28,691 nt of DNA from an uncultured Candidatus Melainabacteria bacterium (GTDB taxonomy: Bacteria > Cyanobacteriota > Vampirovibrionia > Gastranaerophilales > Gastranaerophilaceae), in NCBI GenBank assembly GCA_934675695.1, contig CAKURN010000002.1, positions 1-28,691 of the forward strand, read 5' to 3'. Positions 7,660-15,587 of the stretch are shown one piece after another. Position numbers and translations under genes: made by a program. Numbering within the stretch: the stretch's first letter is position 1; every line of letters begins with the position of its first letter. The notes under the pieces are model-generated. The model was not told the DNA's origin. It made no database searches and was given only the letters and a program-made list of their open reading frames with translations.

Positions 7660-8396
7660 TACACCATCACCCAAGGTTTTTCTTCTTTTGCGATAATTAC
7701 TTCAACTTTTGTTTTAGAAATTAAACCTTGTATCAAAGGCAAAACAGGCAACTCAGATTCAAAATGCCCGATATCAATAACAGCATACCCTTCTACTTCC
7801 AGTGCTTTGTGAAACTTCATATCGCCTGTAATATATACATCTATGTCGTAATTTTTCAATTTGTTAACAAAACCACTGCCGCCACCTGCACAAACTGCAA
7901 TATTTTTGGCGATAGTAATGTTATCAGGATTGATTAATTTTACGGTTTTTAGGTTTAGCGATTGTTTGATGTTTTCAATCAACTGTTCAAGTGCAAGCTC
8001 GTCTTTTAGGTGAGCTATTTTAATGTAATCTTCTACAGTTATCAAATTTTGCAATCCCAAAACTCCGCAAAGAGCGTCCGTTGTTGAACCGTAGGTTTTA
8101 TCCAGATTTGTGTGAGCACTGTATACACAAATATTGTTTTTTATAGCTTCCGTAATTAAAGGCGTGTTGATTTTTTTGATTGGTTCAAAAATAACAGGGT
8201 GATGCGTAATAATCAAATCGCAGTCGTTTGTGATTGCTTGTTCTAAAACTTCTTTTGTAAAAGACAGTGCAACAAGAACTTTGTTTGTATAATCATGATT
8301 TAAGTCAATTTGCCAACCGGAATTGTCCCAAGGTTCTGCAAGCTCCAAAGAAGCATATTTTTCGATTTTTGAAATTATATAATCTGTTTTAATCAC
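7659..8396 (-). CDS. Nif3-like dinuclear metal-centre protein
   Basis: A 245-aa member of the Nif3 / YqfO / YbgI family, which binds two metal ions. The metal-site motifs are present: IITHHPVIF (His65, His66), VYSAHTNLDKTYG (His95, Asp99), GDMKFH and DIGHFESE near the C terminus. Some members have been described as GTP cyclohydrolase I type 2-like, but the true cellular role of the family is unsettled. The start is taken as GTG at 8396, because GGAGG lies exactly six bases upstream; a longer frame from an ATG at 8423 would add MQKKFWRLF, which lacks a ribosome site. The GTG start overlaps the coaBC end by eight bases and the stop overlaps the aroC ATG by one base. Why this gene sits between CoA and shikimate genes is not evident. 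Confidence 0.93.
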   Translation of the reverse strand: MIKTDYIISKIEKYASLELAEPWDNSGWQIDLNHDYTNKVLVALSFTKEVLEQAITNDCDLIITHHPVIFEPIKKINTPLITEAIKNNICVYSAHTNLDKTYGSTTDALCGVLGLQNLITVEDYIKIAHLKDELALEQLIENIKQSLNLKTVKLINPDNITIAKNIAVCAGGGSGFVNKLKNYDIDVYITGDMKFHKALEVEGYAVIDIGHFESELPVLPLIQGLISKTKVEVIIAKEEKPWVMV

Positions 8397-9558
8397 AAAC
8401 AACCTCCAGAATTTTTTTTGCAACTTCTTTCTTTGATGATAAATTTATATCAACTATTTTACCACTTTTTGAAAGAATTGTAACCATATTTGAATCAGTA
8501 TTAAGTGCTGTTTTTACATCGTTTGCTACAATGTAGTCAAGATTTTTGTTTTTTAATTTGTTTTTTGCACATTCAAGAAGATTTTTGTCTGTTAAACAAA
8601 AACCGATTAGTTTTTGATTTTCTTTTTTGTTTTGGCTTATAGTTTTTAAAATGTCCGGATTTTTTGTGAGTTTTAGGTTGAAATTGTCGTCTTTTATTTC
8701 TTCTTTTGTAATTTTAAATTCTGAAGAATTTTCTACTTTAAAATCTGAAACAGCAGCTGCCATAATCAAATAATCAAAATCCTGTTTTGTTAATTCATCG
8801 AGCATTTCTTTTGCTGAATCAACAAAAGTTGTTTTATAGGGTTTATTCAGTTTGATTGTTGAAATAGCACTCACTTCATACCCCAAATAATACGCCCAAT
8901 CAGCGATTGCTGTTCCCATTTTTCCGGATGAAGCATTTGTAATAAATCTTACCGAATCTATTTTTTCTCTAGTTCCGCCTATTGTAACCGTGATTTTTTT
9001 TGAATTGTTTTTTTTGTTTTGAAATAACAATCTTAATGTATTTTCATAGATTAAATTTATATCGGCGAGTCTTCCTTTGCCTTCTTTATTACAAGCTAAA
9101 AAGCCAACTTCCGGTTCTACAATTTTGCAATTTAGGTTTTTTAATTTTGACAAATTTTCTTGAATAATTTTGTTGTTCCACATATTGTCATTCATTGCAG
9201 GAGCAAATACTATTGGTTTGTTGCTTCCTAAATATGCACAAAAAATACTCGATAAAAGATTGTCTGCAATGCCTGTTGCTAATTTAGAAATTGTATTTGC
9301 ACTAATCGGGGCAATTAAAAAAACATCTGCCCATTCGCATAAATTTATGTGTTGAGTGTTATCTCTTGGTGAAAATTCTTCTAAATAACATCTTTCATTT
9401 GTTAATGTTTCTAAAACCAAAGGAGAAACGAAGTTTTTGGCATTTGGGGTAATGATTGTTTTTACATTGTGGCCGTTTTTTTTAAAAAGTCTTATTAATT
9501 CGTATATTTTGTATGCTGCAATAGAAGAAGTTATACCAATTAAGATATTTTTTTGCAT
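8389..9558 (-). CDS. coaBC: Bifunctional phosphopantothenoylcysteine decarboxylase/synthase
   Basis: Catalyses two CoA steps: CTP-dependent joining of 4'-phosphopantothenate with cysteine (CoaB, C-terminal) and FMN-dependent decarboxylation to 4'-phosphopantetheine (CoaC, N-terminal). CoaC part, residues 1-~175: TSSIAAYK flavin site, catalytic His70 in TQHINLCEWAD, PISANT (84-89; a PASANT variant), PAMNDNMW (120-127), and Cys156 in ACNKEGKGR. CoaB part, ~188-389: TIGGTREKIDSVRFITNASS with SGKMG, AAAVSDF, and DYIVANDV. Length 389 aa is typical of the fusion. It begins on the last base of the gmk stop (TAATG) and overlaps the Nif3-like gene by eight bases, so these are co-translated. Confidence 0.96.
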   Translation of the reverse strand: MQKNILIGITSSIAAYKIYELIRLFKKNGHNVKTIITPNAKNFVSPLVLETLTNERCYLEEFSPRDNTQHINLCEWADVFLIAPISANTISKLATGIADNLLSSIFCAYLGSNKPIVFAPAMNDNMWNNKIIQENLSKLKNLNCKIVEPEVGFLACNKEGKGRLADINLIYENTLRLLFQNKKNNSKKITVTIGGTREKIDSVRFITNASSGKMGTAIADWAYYLGYEVSAISTIKLNKPYKTTFVDSAKEMLDELTKQDFDYLIMAAAVSDFKVENSSEFKITKEEIKDDNFNLKLTKNPDILKTISQNKKENQKLIGFCLTDKNLLECAKNKLKNKNLDYIVANDVKTALNTDSNMVTILSKSGKIVDINLSSKKEVAKKILEVVCD

Positions 9559-10127
9559 TATTTTGTTTCCTTGTTGTAAATGTCAATAAGTTCTTTTACT
9601 GCATCTTCAACTATTTTGTTTTCAATTACATAATGGAATTTGTCAGCATTTTCAATTTCTTTTTTTGCTGCTTTGAGGCGTTTTTGAATAGAAGCTTCAT
9701 CTTCTGAGTGTCTGCCTCTTAATCTATGTTCTAATTCTTCAAAAGTCGGTGGTTTAATGAATATTGTAACTGCATTAGGACATTTTTCCATTACCTGTAA
9801 AGCACCCTGCAATTCAATTTCCAATAAAACGCTTTTGTTTTGCGACAATTTTTCGTTAACAAAATTTTTGTTTGTTCCATAGTAGTTGCCGCTATAGTTT
9901 GCATATTCCAAAAATGCATCTTCTTTGATTAATTTTTCAAATTCTTCTTTGGTGATGAAGAAATAATGCATTCCATTTATTTCGCCATCTCTCGGTTTTC
10001 TTGTTGTAGAAGAAATTGAATAGACAATATTTCCGTCTACTTTTTTAAAGAAATCTGTTAAAATCGTACCTTTGCCAACCCCGGACGGGCCTGTAAAAAT
10101 TATTAATTTTGCTTTGTTGTTTTCCAT
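9558..10127 (-). CDS. gmk: Guanylate kinase
   Basis: Phosphorylates GMP to GDP with ATP. The 189-aa protein has the P-loop TGPSGVGKGT (residues 12-21), the GMP-binding STTRKPRDGE and MHYFFITKEEF, EYANYSGNYYGTNK, LLEIELQGALQV and the lid segment RLRGRHSEDEASIQKRL. All family elements are present. It is the first gene of the gmk-coaBC-Nif3-aroC-aroK-aroB operon; a good sigma-70 type promoter lies just upstream. The ribosome site is weak (TTGGCGA), and no other in-frame start fits the family N terminus better. In many bacteria rpoZ lies between gmk and coaBC; here they are directly joined. Confidence 0.97.
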   Translation of the reverse strand: MENNKAKLIIFTGPSGVGKGTILTDFFKKVDGNIVYSISSTTRKPRDGEINGMHYFFITKEEFEKLIKEDAFLEYANYSGNYYGTNKNFVNEKLSQNKSVLLEIELQGALQVMEKCPNAVTIFIKPPTFEELEHRLRGRHSEDEASIQKRLKAAKKEIENADKFHYVIENKIVEDAVKELIDIYNKETK

Positions 10128-10155
10128 AAATCGCCAATCAAATAGTATTCTTCTA

Positions 10156-10183
10156 ATTATATAATAAATTTGAAAAATGTCAT
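10156..10183 (-). promoter_or_regulatory. Sigma-70 type promoter of the gmk operon
   Basis: On the minus strand ATGACA (10178-10183) and TATAAT (10156-10161) are separated by 16 bases, a five-of-six and a perfect match to the -35 and -10 consensus. Transcription would start near 10149, about 20 bases before the gmk ATG. This suggests gmk through aroB can be transcribed independently of the upstream proS and GatD-like genes. Confidence 0.6.
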
Positions 10184-10202
10184 GGAAAAATTATTTCAAA
10201 TT
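10167..10202 (-). repeat. Perfect 9-bp inverted repeat around the gmk promoter
   Basis: AATTTGAAA at 10167-10175 and TTTCAAATT at 10194-10202 are perfect inverted copies with an 18-base gap that contains the gmk -35 hexamer. One arm overlaps the last codons and stop of the GatD-like gene. As RNA it would be a weak stem with one G-C pair and only a poor following U run, so it is at best a weak terminator for the proS transcript; as DNA it could be an operator. Chance is possible in such AT-rich sequence. Confidence 0.35.
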
Positions 10203-10928
10203 CATAATGTAATCATGGCTATACCACTCAATATCGTCATACAAACGGGTAAGAGGGATTTTGCATTTGTATTTTATTCTTAGTGCCGTTGCAATAAAAA
10301 AATCGCAGAAGTTTGGATTTTGGGCAAATATTGGGCTTGTTAGGTATGTTCCTATAATATTATTAAATCTTGCCCCTTCTGTTTTGTCTTTGTTGTTTCC
10401 AAAACCTTTTTGCAAAGTCAAAAAAGGTGTAGTATTTTCAAACAAATGTGTTGTCATAGTGTGGTTTTCAAAACCTACTATAACTTTTTTGCTTAAAAAA
10501 TTGCAATTTCCAACAACATTTCCGTATCTGAATTTTTTTCCTGCGATAGAATTTATGTTTAGTAGTTTTATGCCTTCAATTTGAGCTTTATTGTGAGGTT
10601 GGAAGTAATTTCCGATTAATTGGTAACCACAATTAACAGCAAGCATTGGAACGAGGGCTAGAGTAGCTATTCTTAAAACGTCTTCGTTGCATTTTAAATG
10701 CTTTAGACAGTAATTCATAGCTTCCGTGTTTGAGCCTCCAATATAATAAAAATCATATTTAGAAGCCGAAACTATTCTATCGTGTGCATTGATTTCAAAT
10801 ATTTGTGCATCAATATCACGCCATTTGCATCTTTTAAAAAACACCTCAATGTTAGCCCTATCGCAAGGGCTTTGTAAAATATCAGGATATAAATACCCTA
10901 TTTTTAGTTTAAGAGGATTTTTTGGCAT
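10191..10928 (-). CDS. GatD-like class I amidotransferase domain protein lacking catalytic residues
   Basis: A 245-aa protein matching the CobB/CobQ-like glutaminase GatD, which with MurT amidates lipid II glutamate in Gram-positives. Family landmarks: GYLYPDILQ (11-19), CDRANIEVFFKRCKWR (22-37; usual GDRGN..L..R..WR), PMLAVNCGYQLIGNYF (94-109), GFENHTMTT (152-160), KGFGNN (174-179), EGARFNNIIGTYLTSPI (184-200) and the NPNFCD segment. The usual nucleophile in AxCGGYQ aligns with Asn99, with Cys100 one position later, and the usual catalytic His in TYLHGP aligns with Thr197. I therefore infer a catalytically dead, perhaps repurposed, homologue. It overlaps the proS end by 25 bases and no MurT gene is in the window. 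A shifted active site using Cys100 cannot be excluded. The frame is intact, arguing against simple decay. Confidence 0.85.
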   Translation of the reverse strand: MPKNPLKLKIGYLYPDILQSPCDRANIEVFFKRCKWRDIDAQIFEINAHDRIVSASKYDFYYIGGSNTEAMNYCLKHLKCNEDVLRIATLALVPMLAVNCGYQLIGNYFQPHNKAQIEGIKLLNINSIAGKKFRYGNVVGNCNFLSKKVIVGFENHTMTTHLFENTTPFLTLQKGFGNNKDKTEGARFNNIIGTYLTSPIFAQNPNFCDFFIATALRIKYKCKIPLTRLYDDIEWYSHDYIMNLK

Positions 10929-12619
10929 TCTGTAATGGCATCGTTTGGAGCGAGTTTTTTCATTGCTCCATCTTTTCTTGTTTTAAATTCTACAAGCCCT
11001 TGCGAAATTGTTTTTCCAACAGTAATTCTAATTGGAAAACCGATTAAATCAGCGTCTTTGAATTTTACACCGGCTCTATCGGATCTGTCATCTAACACAG
11101 CTTCTATATTTAATTTAAGAAGTTCATCGTATATATTTTGAGCAACTTTCATTTGGGTTTCGTCTTTTGTATCAACAGGCACAACAACCACGTGATATGG
11201 GGCGATTTCTATAGGCCAAATTATTCCAAAGTCATCATGGTATTTTTCGATTGCTGCCGCCATTGTTCTAGATACACCGATACCGTAACAACCCATTATA
11301 TAAGGTTTTAATTGTCCATCGATATCTGTATATACAGCATTCATTGGTTCAGAATATTTTGTTCCCAATTGGAAAATATTTCCGACTTCTATTCCTCTTG
11401 TTACTTTTAGCGGAGCTTTGCAAACAGGACAAAATTCTCCTTCTTTTACTGTTGATATATCAAAAAATTCTTTAATATCTTCTTCTAAATTGCAGCCTAC
11501 AATGTGTTTGTCTTTTTCGTTTGCACCAAGAACGAAGTTTTTCATGTTTTTTACGGTATTGTCAAAAATGACTTTAACTTTTGTCTTGTCGATACCTTTG
11601 TAAGAAATAAATCCTGCAGTTGAATTTAAGTGTTCTTTTATTTCACTTTCTTCCATTGGACGAATTTCTATAGCATTAAGAGCATTAAGCAATTTTGTTT
11701 CTTCTACTTCTTTATCCCCTCTGATCATTGCAACGACAGGTTTTGAATCTGCAATATATGCTACTGTTTTTAAAATGCAATTTGCATTTATTTTTAAGAA
11801 TTTTGCTAAATCTTCTATTGTTTTTGTGTTTGGTGTGTCTACGATTTTTTCTTCTGTATAGCCATAATCAGCACCATCAGTAGATTCTTGCGGCAAAATT
11901 GAAATTGCATGGTTAGAATTTGCACTATAGTCGCATTTTTCGCAATAGAATACGTCGTTTTCACCAACTGCTGTGTCTGTTAAAACCATATATTCGTGAG
12001 AAACCGCACCGCCTATCGCTCCGCTATCAGATTGGACAGCTTTCGTTTCTAAGCCGCAACGGTTAAATATGTTTGTGTATGTTTGAGCCATGACTTTATA
12101 TTCTCTTTCCAAGTCTTCTTGGCTGGTGTGGAAAGAGTATGCGTCTTTCATTATAAATTCTCTACCTCTTAACAAACCGAAGCGAGGTCTTATTTCATCT
12201 CTGAATTTTGTTTGTATTTGATAAACATTTAAAGGCAATTGTTTGTATGATTTTGCGACATCAGCTACGACAGATGTTACAACTTCTTCGTGAGTTGGTG
12301 CCAGGCACATTTCTATATCGTGTCTATCTTTACATCTTAACAATTCTTTACCATATTTTGCCCATCTTCCGGATTTTTGCCAAACTTCTGCAGGTTGAAC
12401 AAAAGGCATGAGAAGTTCTTGAGCACCTGAAGCGTTCATTTCTTGTCTTACTATGTTAGAGATTTTCGTCAAAACCCTTTGTGCTAAAGGCATATACGTG
12501 TATATTCCGTTTGCAAGTTTTTTGATAAAGCCTGCACGAACAAGAAGTTTGTGTGAAATAGCTTCTGCGTCATTTGGAAATTCTCTTAATGTTTGTACAA
12601 ACAGTTTTGACATTTTCAT
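10904..12619 (-). CDS. proS: Prolyl-tRNA synthetase (bacterial, with editing domain)
   Basis: Charges tRNA-Pro with proline. The 571-aa length is that of bacterial-type ProRS with the INS editing insertion (E. coli type, 572 aa). Class II motifs: motif 1 in QEMNASGAQELLMPFVQPAE, motif 2 in FRDEIRPRFGLLRGREFIMKDAYSFH (its first part at residues ~139-150), the motif 3 region MGCYGIGVSRTMAAAIE, then the anticodon-binding domain ending with ITVGKTISQGLVEFKTR. The insertion (~residues 230-385) begins after the FYCEKCDYSAN segment and contains KTVAYIADSKPVVAMIRGD, typical of YbaK-like editing. AGGAG lies 11 bases before the ATG chosen; a second ATG two codons later is possible. It is the first gene of a two-gene unit with the GatD-like gene. 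Confidence 0.97.
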   Translation of the reverse strand: MKMSKLFVQTLREFPNDAEAISHKLLVRAGFIKKLANGIYTYMPLAQRVLTKISNIVRQEMNASGAQELLMPFVQPAEVWQKSGRWAKYGKELLRCKDRHDIEMCLAPTHEEVVTSVVADVAKSYKQLPLNVYQIQTKFRDEIRPRFGLLRGREFIMKDAYSFHTSQEDLEREYKVMAQTYTNIFNRCGLETKAVQSDSGAIGGAVSHEYMVLTDTAVGENDVFYCEKCDYSANSNHAISILPQESTDGADYGYTEEKIVDTPNTKTIEDLAKFLKINANCILKTVAYIADSKPVVAMIRGDKEVEETKLLNALNAIEIRPMEESEIKEHLNSTAGFISYKGIDKTKVKVIFDNTVKNMKNFVLGANEKDKHIVGCNLEEDIKEFFDISTVKEGEFCPVCKAPLKVTRGIEVGNIFQLGTKYSEPMNAVYTDIDGQLKPYIMGCYGIGVSRTMAAAIEKYHDDFGIIWPIEIAPYHVVVVPVDTKDETQMKVAQNIYDELLKLNIEAVLDDRSDRAGVKFKDADLIGFPIRITVGKTISQGLVEFKTRKDGAMKKLAPNDAITECQKILLN

Positions 12620-12650
12620 GGTTGTTTTTTCTCCTGTTTTTGAAATTTTA

Positions 12651-12680
12651 TTGATTTAATTTTAGACCAAAAATTAAAAT
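12651..12680 (+). promoter_or_regulatory. Candidate promoter of the NuoLMN-like operon
   Basis: TTGATT (12651-12656) and TAAAAT (12675-12680) are 18 bases apart, four-of-six and five-of-six matches to consensus. A transcription start near 12687 would leave about 30 bases before the ATG at 12718. This would also make the earlier in-frame TTG (12682) and ATG (12688) unlikely or leaderless starts. In AT-rich DNA such matches are common, so this is tentative. Confidence 0.35.
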
Positions 12681-12717
12681 ATTGCACATGCTAAAAAAAA
12701 TATATAAGATATTGTAT

Positions 12718-14133
12718 ATGGATATTTTAAACATAATTAGTGCTAATGTAGTTTTTATACCTTTGATATATGCTTTGTTTTTGCTTTTTTGCAGAATAAG
12801 ACTGGTTTTGGTCAATAAAAAAGTTCTCAATTATGGTTTATCTGTAATTAATTTGTTGAATTTTGTTTTGTGTTTGGTGTTGGGGTTTTTTGTATATTTT
12901 AAAAACTCTATAATTGATTTTGGGTATGAAATATTTGATTTTTTAAATATAGAATTGATATACGGCTTTAATATCAACAAAACGAACGCTTCTATATTGA
13001 TTTTTGCAAGTTTGTTTTATTTTTTGTTTAGTTGTTATCTTGTAAAGTTTTTTAAAGAAAAAAAACAATTTTTATTCACAAAACAAAGATACTATATTTT
13101 GTTTTCATTGTTGATTTTTGTAACATATTCTTTTATTTGTTCAAACAATCTTTTATTATCAATGATTTTTGGTGCAATTAGCACTTTTGTTCTTTTTGTT
13201 TTTGCATATTTTGATATTTTTAAAACAAATGCAAACTACAATATAGTTCGTTTTTTGAGATTGAATTTTGTTAGTGATTTTTGCTTTTTTATAGCGTTTG
13301 TTTTGTTTTTTAAATATGCTGTTTTAGCAGAAAATTTTATTCAATCTACCGCAATAAAATTTTCAGATTTGAACGTTTTTTTAAGCTATATGTTAGGAAT
13401 AAGTTCTTGTATCGAATACAAAATTGCAACAATTTTTCTTTTGGGTGCAATTTTTATCAGATTAAATATTTTTCCTTTTAATTGTTATTATAGTTTTTTG
13501 GCAAATTCTTCCAGAGTCTTTTATTTGCCTGTTGCGATTTGTGTGAATAATTTTTTGGGAATAATTCTATATTTGAATATTGTTCAGATGTTTGGTTATT
13601 TTCCAAAAATTAAATTGTTTATTTATGCTTTTGCAATTGTATCGTTATTATATTCAATGGCTTCTTTATTGTTTGAAAAAAACATAAAAATACTATTCGG
13701 GTATTTGATTTCTATTATAAATTCTTTATTTATTGTTGGTGTTTTGTTTTTTGAAAACGCTATATATGTTTATTTTGGGTGTTTATTGATTTTGCTTCTT
13801 GTATTATTTAAGTTGTTTTCAATTGATAAAATGAACTTTAAAAGAACACTAATAAACAAAAATAAAGGCTTTTATCTGGAAAAAATTCACATAATCATTT
13901 TTGAGGTTTTTCTATTAAAAATAGCTAATATCTTGTTATTTTTAAATAAAAATATATTAGAAATGGTTTTTAAAATATTTTACAAAATATTAAACGTAAT
14001 TGTCGATATTTTGGTAATAAGACACATAAAAGCATCTAGAATCGGTATAATGAGAAATGTGTTTTTAGTTTTTGCTTTGTTTATAATTTTAACTATTATA
14101 ATTATTTTATTTGGAGGAGTAGATTTTGGATAA
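12718..14133 (+). CDS. Diverged NuoL-like (antiporter-type) membrane protein
   Basis: A 471-aa protein that is almost entirely transmembrane helices. Alignment by eye to NuoL/ND5: FNINKTNASILIFASLFYFL (84-103) corresponds to the conserved 'D.LS..m...' TM region; SNNLLLSMIFGAISTF (142-157) to TM5, but with the essential Glu replaced; LRLNFVSDFCFFIAFVLFF (180-198) to NuoL 'NRVGDfgf'; LLGAIFIRLNIFPFN (241-255) to the TM7 'GK.AQ.PLH' segment with Lys not retained in place; KNIKILFGYLISIINSLF (321-338) to 'DiKrvLAYSTiSQLG'; and LVLFKLF (361-367) to 'HAFFKA', with the Lys kept at 365. The region after it is shortened, but a NuoL-like amphipathic helix and last TM (RHIKASRIGIMRNVF onward) remain. 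NuoL is usually ~610 aa. Start choice (12718 versus 12688) is uncertain; no strong ribosome site exists for either. Confidence 0.65.
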   Translation: MDILNIISANVVFIPLIYALFLLFCRIRLVLVNKKVLNYGLSVINLLNFVLCLVLGFFVYFKNSIIDFGYEIFDFLNIELIYGFNINKTNASILIFASLFYFLFSCYLVKFFKEKKQFLFTKQRYYILFSLLIFVTYSFICSNNLLLSMIFGAISTFVLFVFAYFDIFKTNANYNIVRFLRLNFVSDFCFFIAFVLFFKYAVLAENFIQSTAIKFSDLNVFLSYMLGISSCIEYKIATIFLLGAIFIRLNIFPFNCYYSFLANSSRVFYLPVAICVNNFLGIILYLNIVQMFGYFPKIKLFIYAFAIVSLLYSMASLLFEKNIKILFGYLISIINSLFIVGVLFFENAIYVYFGCLLILLLVLFKLFSIDKMNFKRTLINKNKGFYLEKIHIIIFEVFLLKIANILLFLNKNILEMVFKIFYKILNVIVDILVIRHIKASRIGIMRNVFLVFALFIILTIIIILFGGVDFG

Positions 14134-15568
14134 AACAAAATATGCTGATATATTTCAGATTGTTTATTTACTAGCTCCGTTTTTTGTCGTTTTTGTAATG
14201 GCTGTTTTTCAAAACATAAAAAATCCGGTCTATATAAGAAGAATTTTGAGAATTTTCTTTTGTTTTGAATTGGTTTTATTTTTTGTTAGTGAACTTTTTA
14301 CAAAAAGTTCTGAATTTTATATAGGTAACATTCATTTTATAACTAATTCGCAAGATAAAATTTTAATTTATATTAGTATTTTTTGCTTTTTGTTGTTCGT
14401 CAGTTTTTCAAAAACACTTGTTAAATTTGCAAAAAAACAATTTTATTTGATTTTAGTTTTGTTGTTTGGTGTATTAAATTTATTTGTTATGTCCAACAAC
14501 ATCAATGTTTCTTTAATATCATTGTTTTGGCTTATTTTGATTAAGTTTTTAGTTTCTAATATTGCATTAAAAGAAAACATAGATAAACAAGAATTAAAAA
14601 AACATTGTGCCTTGGATTTTGCTTGTTATTTTGTTGGAATTTCATTAATCTGTTATGATTTTTTGAGGTATTTTGTCCTTAATGATATTCCTTTTGAATT
14701 TTCTAATGTTTCTAAATATTTTAGCCATATAAATGACACTGCAATTGAAGTTACTTTTTTAGGTTTTTTGGTTTTGATTTTTTCTCTGTTAGGATTTTTA
14801 AATACATTTAACAAATACAATAAAATTTTTACTAAGCTTCCAATATACAATATTTCAATTAGTGTTTTTGTACAGTTTATTGCCGGTGTATCTTTACTAT
14901 TTAAAGTCTACAATAGCTTTGATTATTTGTTTTATCAATACCAAAATGCAATTAGTATCTTTGTTTTGCTTGTTGTTTTATACAATACTATTATTTCTTT
15001 TAAACAAAGTAATTTATTTAGCTGTATAAATTCTATTTTTATAGGAAATATTTTTATCGGAATTTTTAGTATTTTTGCATTTAGCAAAGTCGGCAGTTTT
15101 TTTGCTTTTTATTATTTTGTGGTTTTAATTGCTTCTTATATTCCTTTATTGTTTGTTTTTTCTTATTTAGAAAATACATTCAATACAAAATATATTGAAG
15201 ATTTCAAAAAGATTAATGATAAAACAAACACTGTTCAATTAAATATACTGTTCTTTTTGTTGAATTTTGCAAAATTACCTATTTCTTCAAATTTTCTTTC
15301 GTTTTTGGTTTTGTTTTTGACAATAAATTCTATAGAATATGACAATATATTTTTAAAATCACTTCCTTGTGTTTTTTTGGTGTGCATGATTATATTTGGA
15401 ATTAGTTGTCTTAATTTGGTATATAAAATTTTAATTGAACCTGTAGAAAGTGACAAAAATAGGCATATATTATTAAATCACCAAAAAGTCGTCTTTGCGT
15501 CGTTTTTTGTATTTTTGTATGTTTTGCTTTTTGCTGTTCAAAGTTTTATGAGTAATTTTAAATTATAG
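14126..15568 (+). CDS. Diverged NuoM-like (antiporter-type) membrane protein
   Basis: A 480-aa multi-pass membrane protein starting at TTG, supported by GGAGG eight bases upstream; it overlaps the NuoL-like gene by eight bases. The best recognisable part is residues 372-397 (LNILFFLLNFAKLPISSNFL and on), which follows the NuoM pattern 'fll.alaslGLPg.sgFv.EFl.l', followed by the last TM and a short loop with ILIEPVESD resembling 'r.lfGP'. The TM5 region SNNINVSLISLFWLIL (123-138) lacks the usual Glu, and the TM7-TM8 region (LVLIFSLLGFLNTFN, 216-229; VFVQFIAGVSLLFKVY, 247-262) lacks both usual Lys residues of the proton path. The homology is inferred from helix order, this C-terminal match and the L-M-N gene order. 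If the call is right, proton pumping of the usual kind is unlikely. Confidence 0.55.
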   Translation: MDKTKYADIFQIVYLLAPFFVVFVMAVFQNIKNPVYIRRILRIFFCFELVLFFVSELFTKSSEFYIGNIHFITNSQDKILIYISIFCFLLFVSFSKTLVKFAKKQFYLILVLLFGVLNLFVMSNNINVSLISLFWLILIKFLVSNIALKENIDKQELKKHCALDFACYFVGISLICYDFLRYFVLNDIPFEFSNVSKYFSHINDTAIEVTFLGFLVLIFSLLGFLNTFNKYNKIFTKLPIYNISISVFVQFIAGVSLLFKVYNSFDYLFYQYQNAISIFVLLVVLYNTIISFKQSNLFSCINSIFIGNIFIGIFSIFAFSKVGSFFAFYYFVVLIASYIPLLFVFSYLENTFNTKYIEDFKKINDKTNTVQLNILFFLLNFAKLPISSNFLSFLVLFLTINSIEYDNIFLKSLPCVFLVCMIIFGISCLNLVYKILIEPVESDKNRHILLNHQKVVFASFFVFLYVLLFAVQSFMSNFKL

Positions 15569-15587
15569 TTTTAAAGAAAGTATCAAT

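Noticed and set aside
8397..8423. Longer Nif3-like start at an ATG
   Set aside because: The downstream GTG has a perfect GGAGG six bases away and matches the family N terminus; the extension lies inside coaBC.
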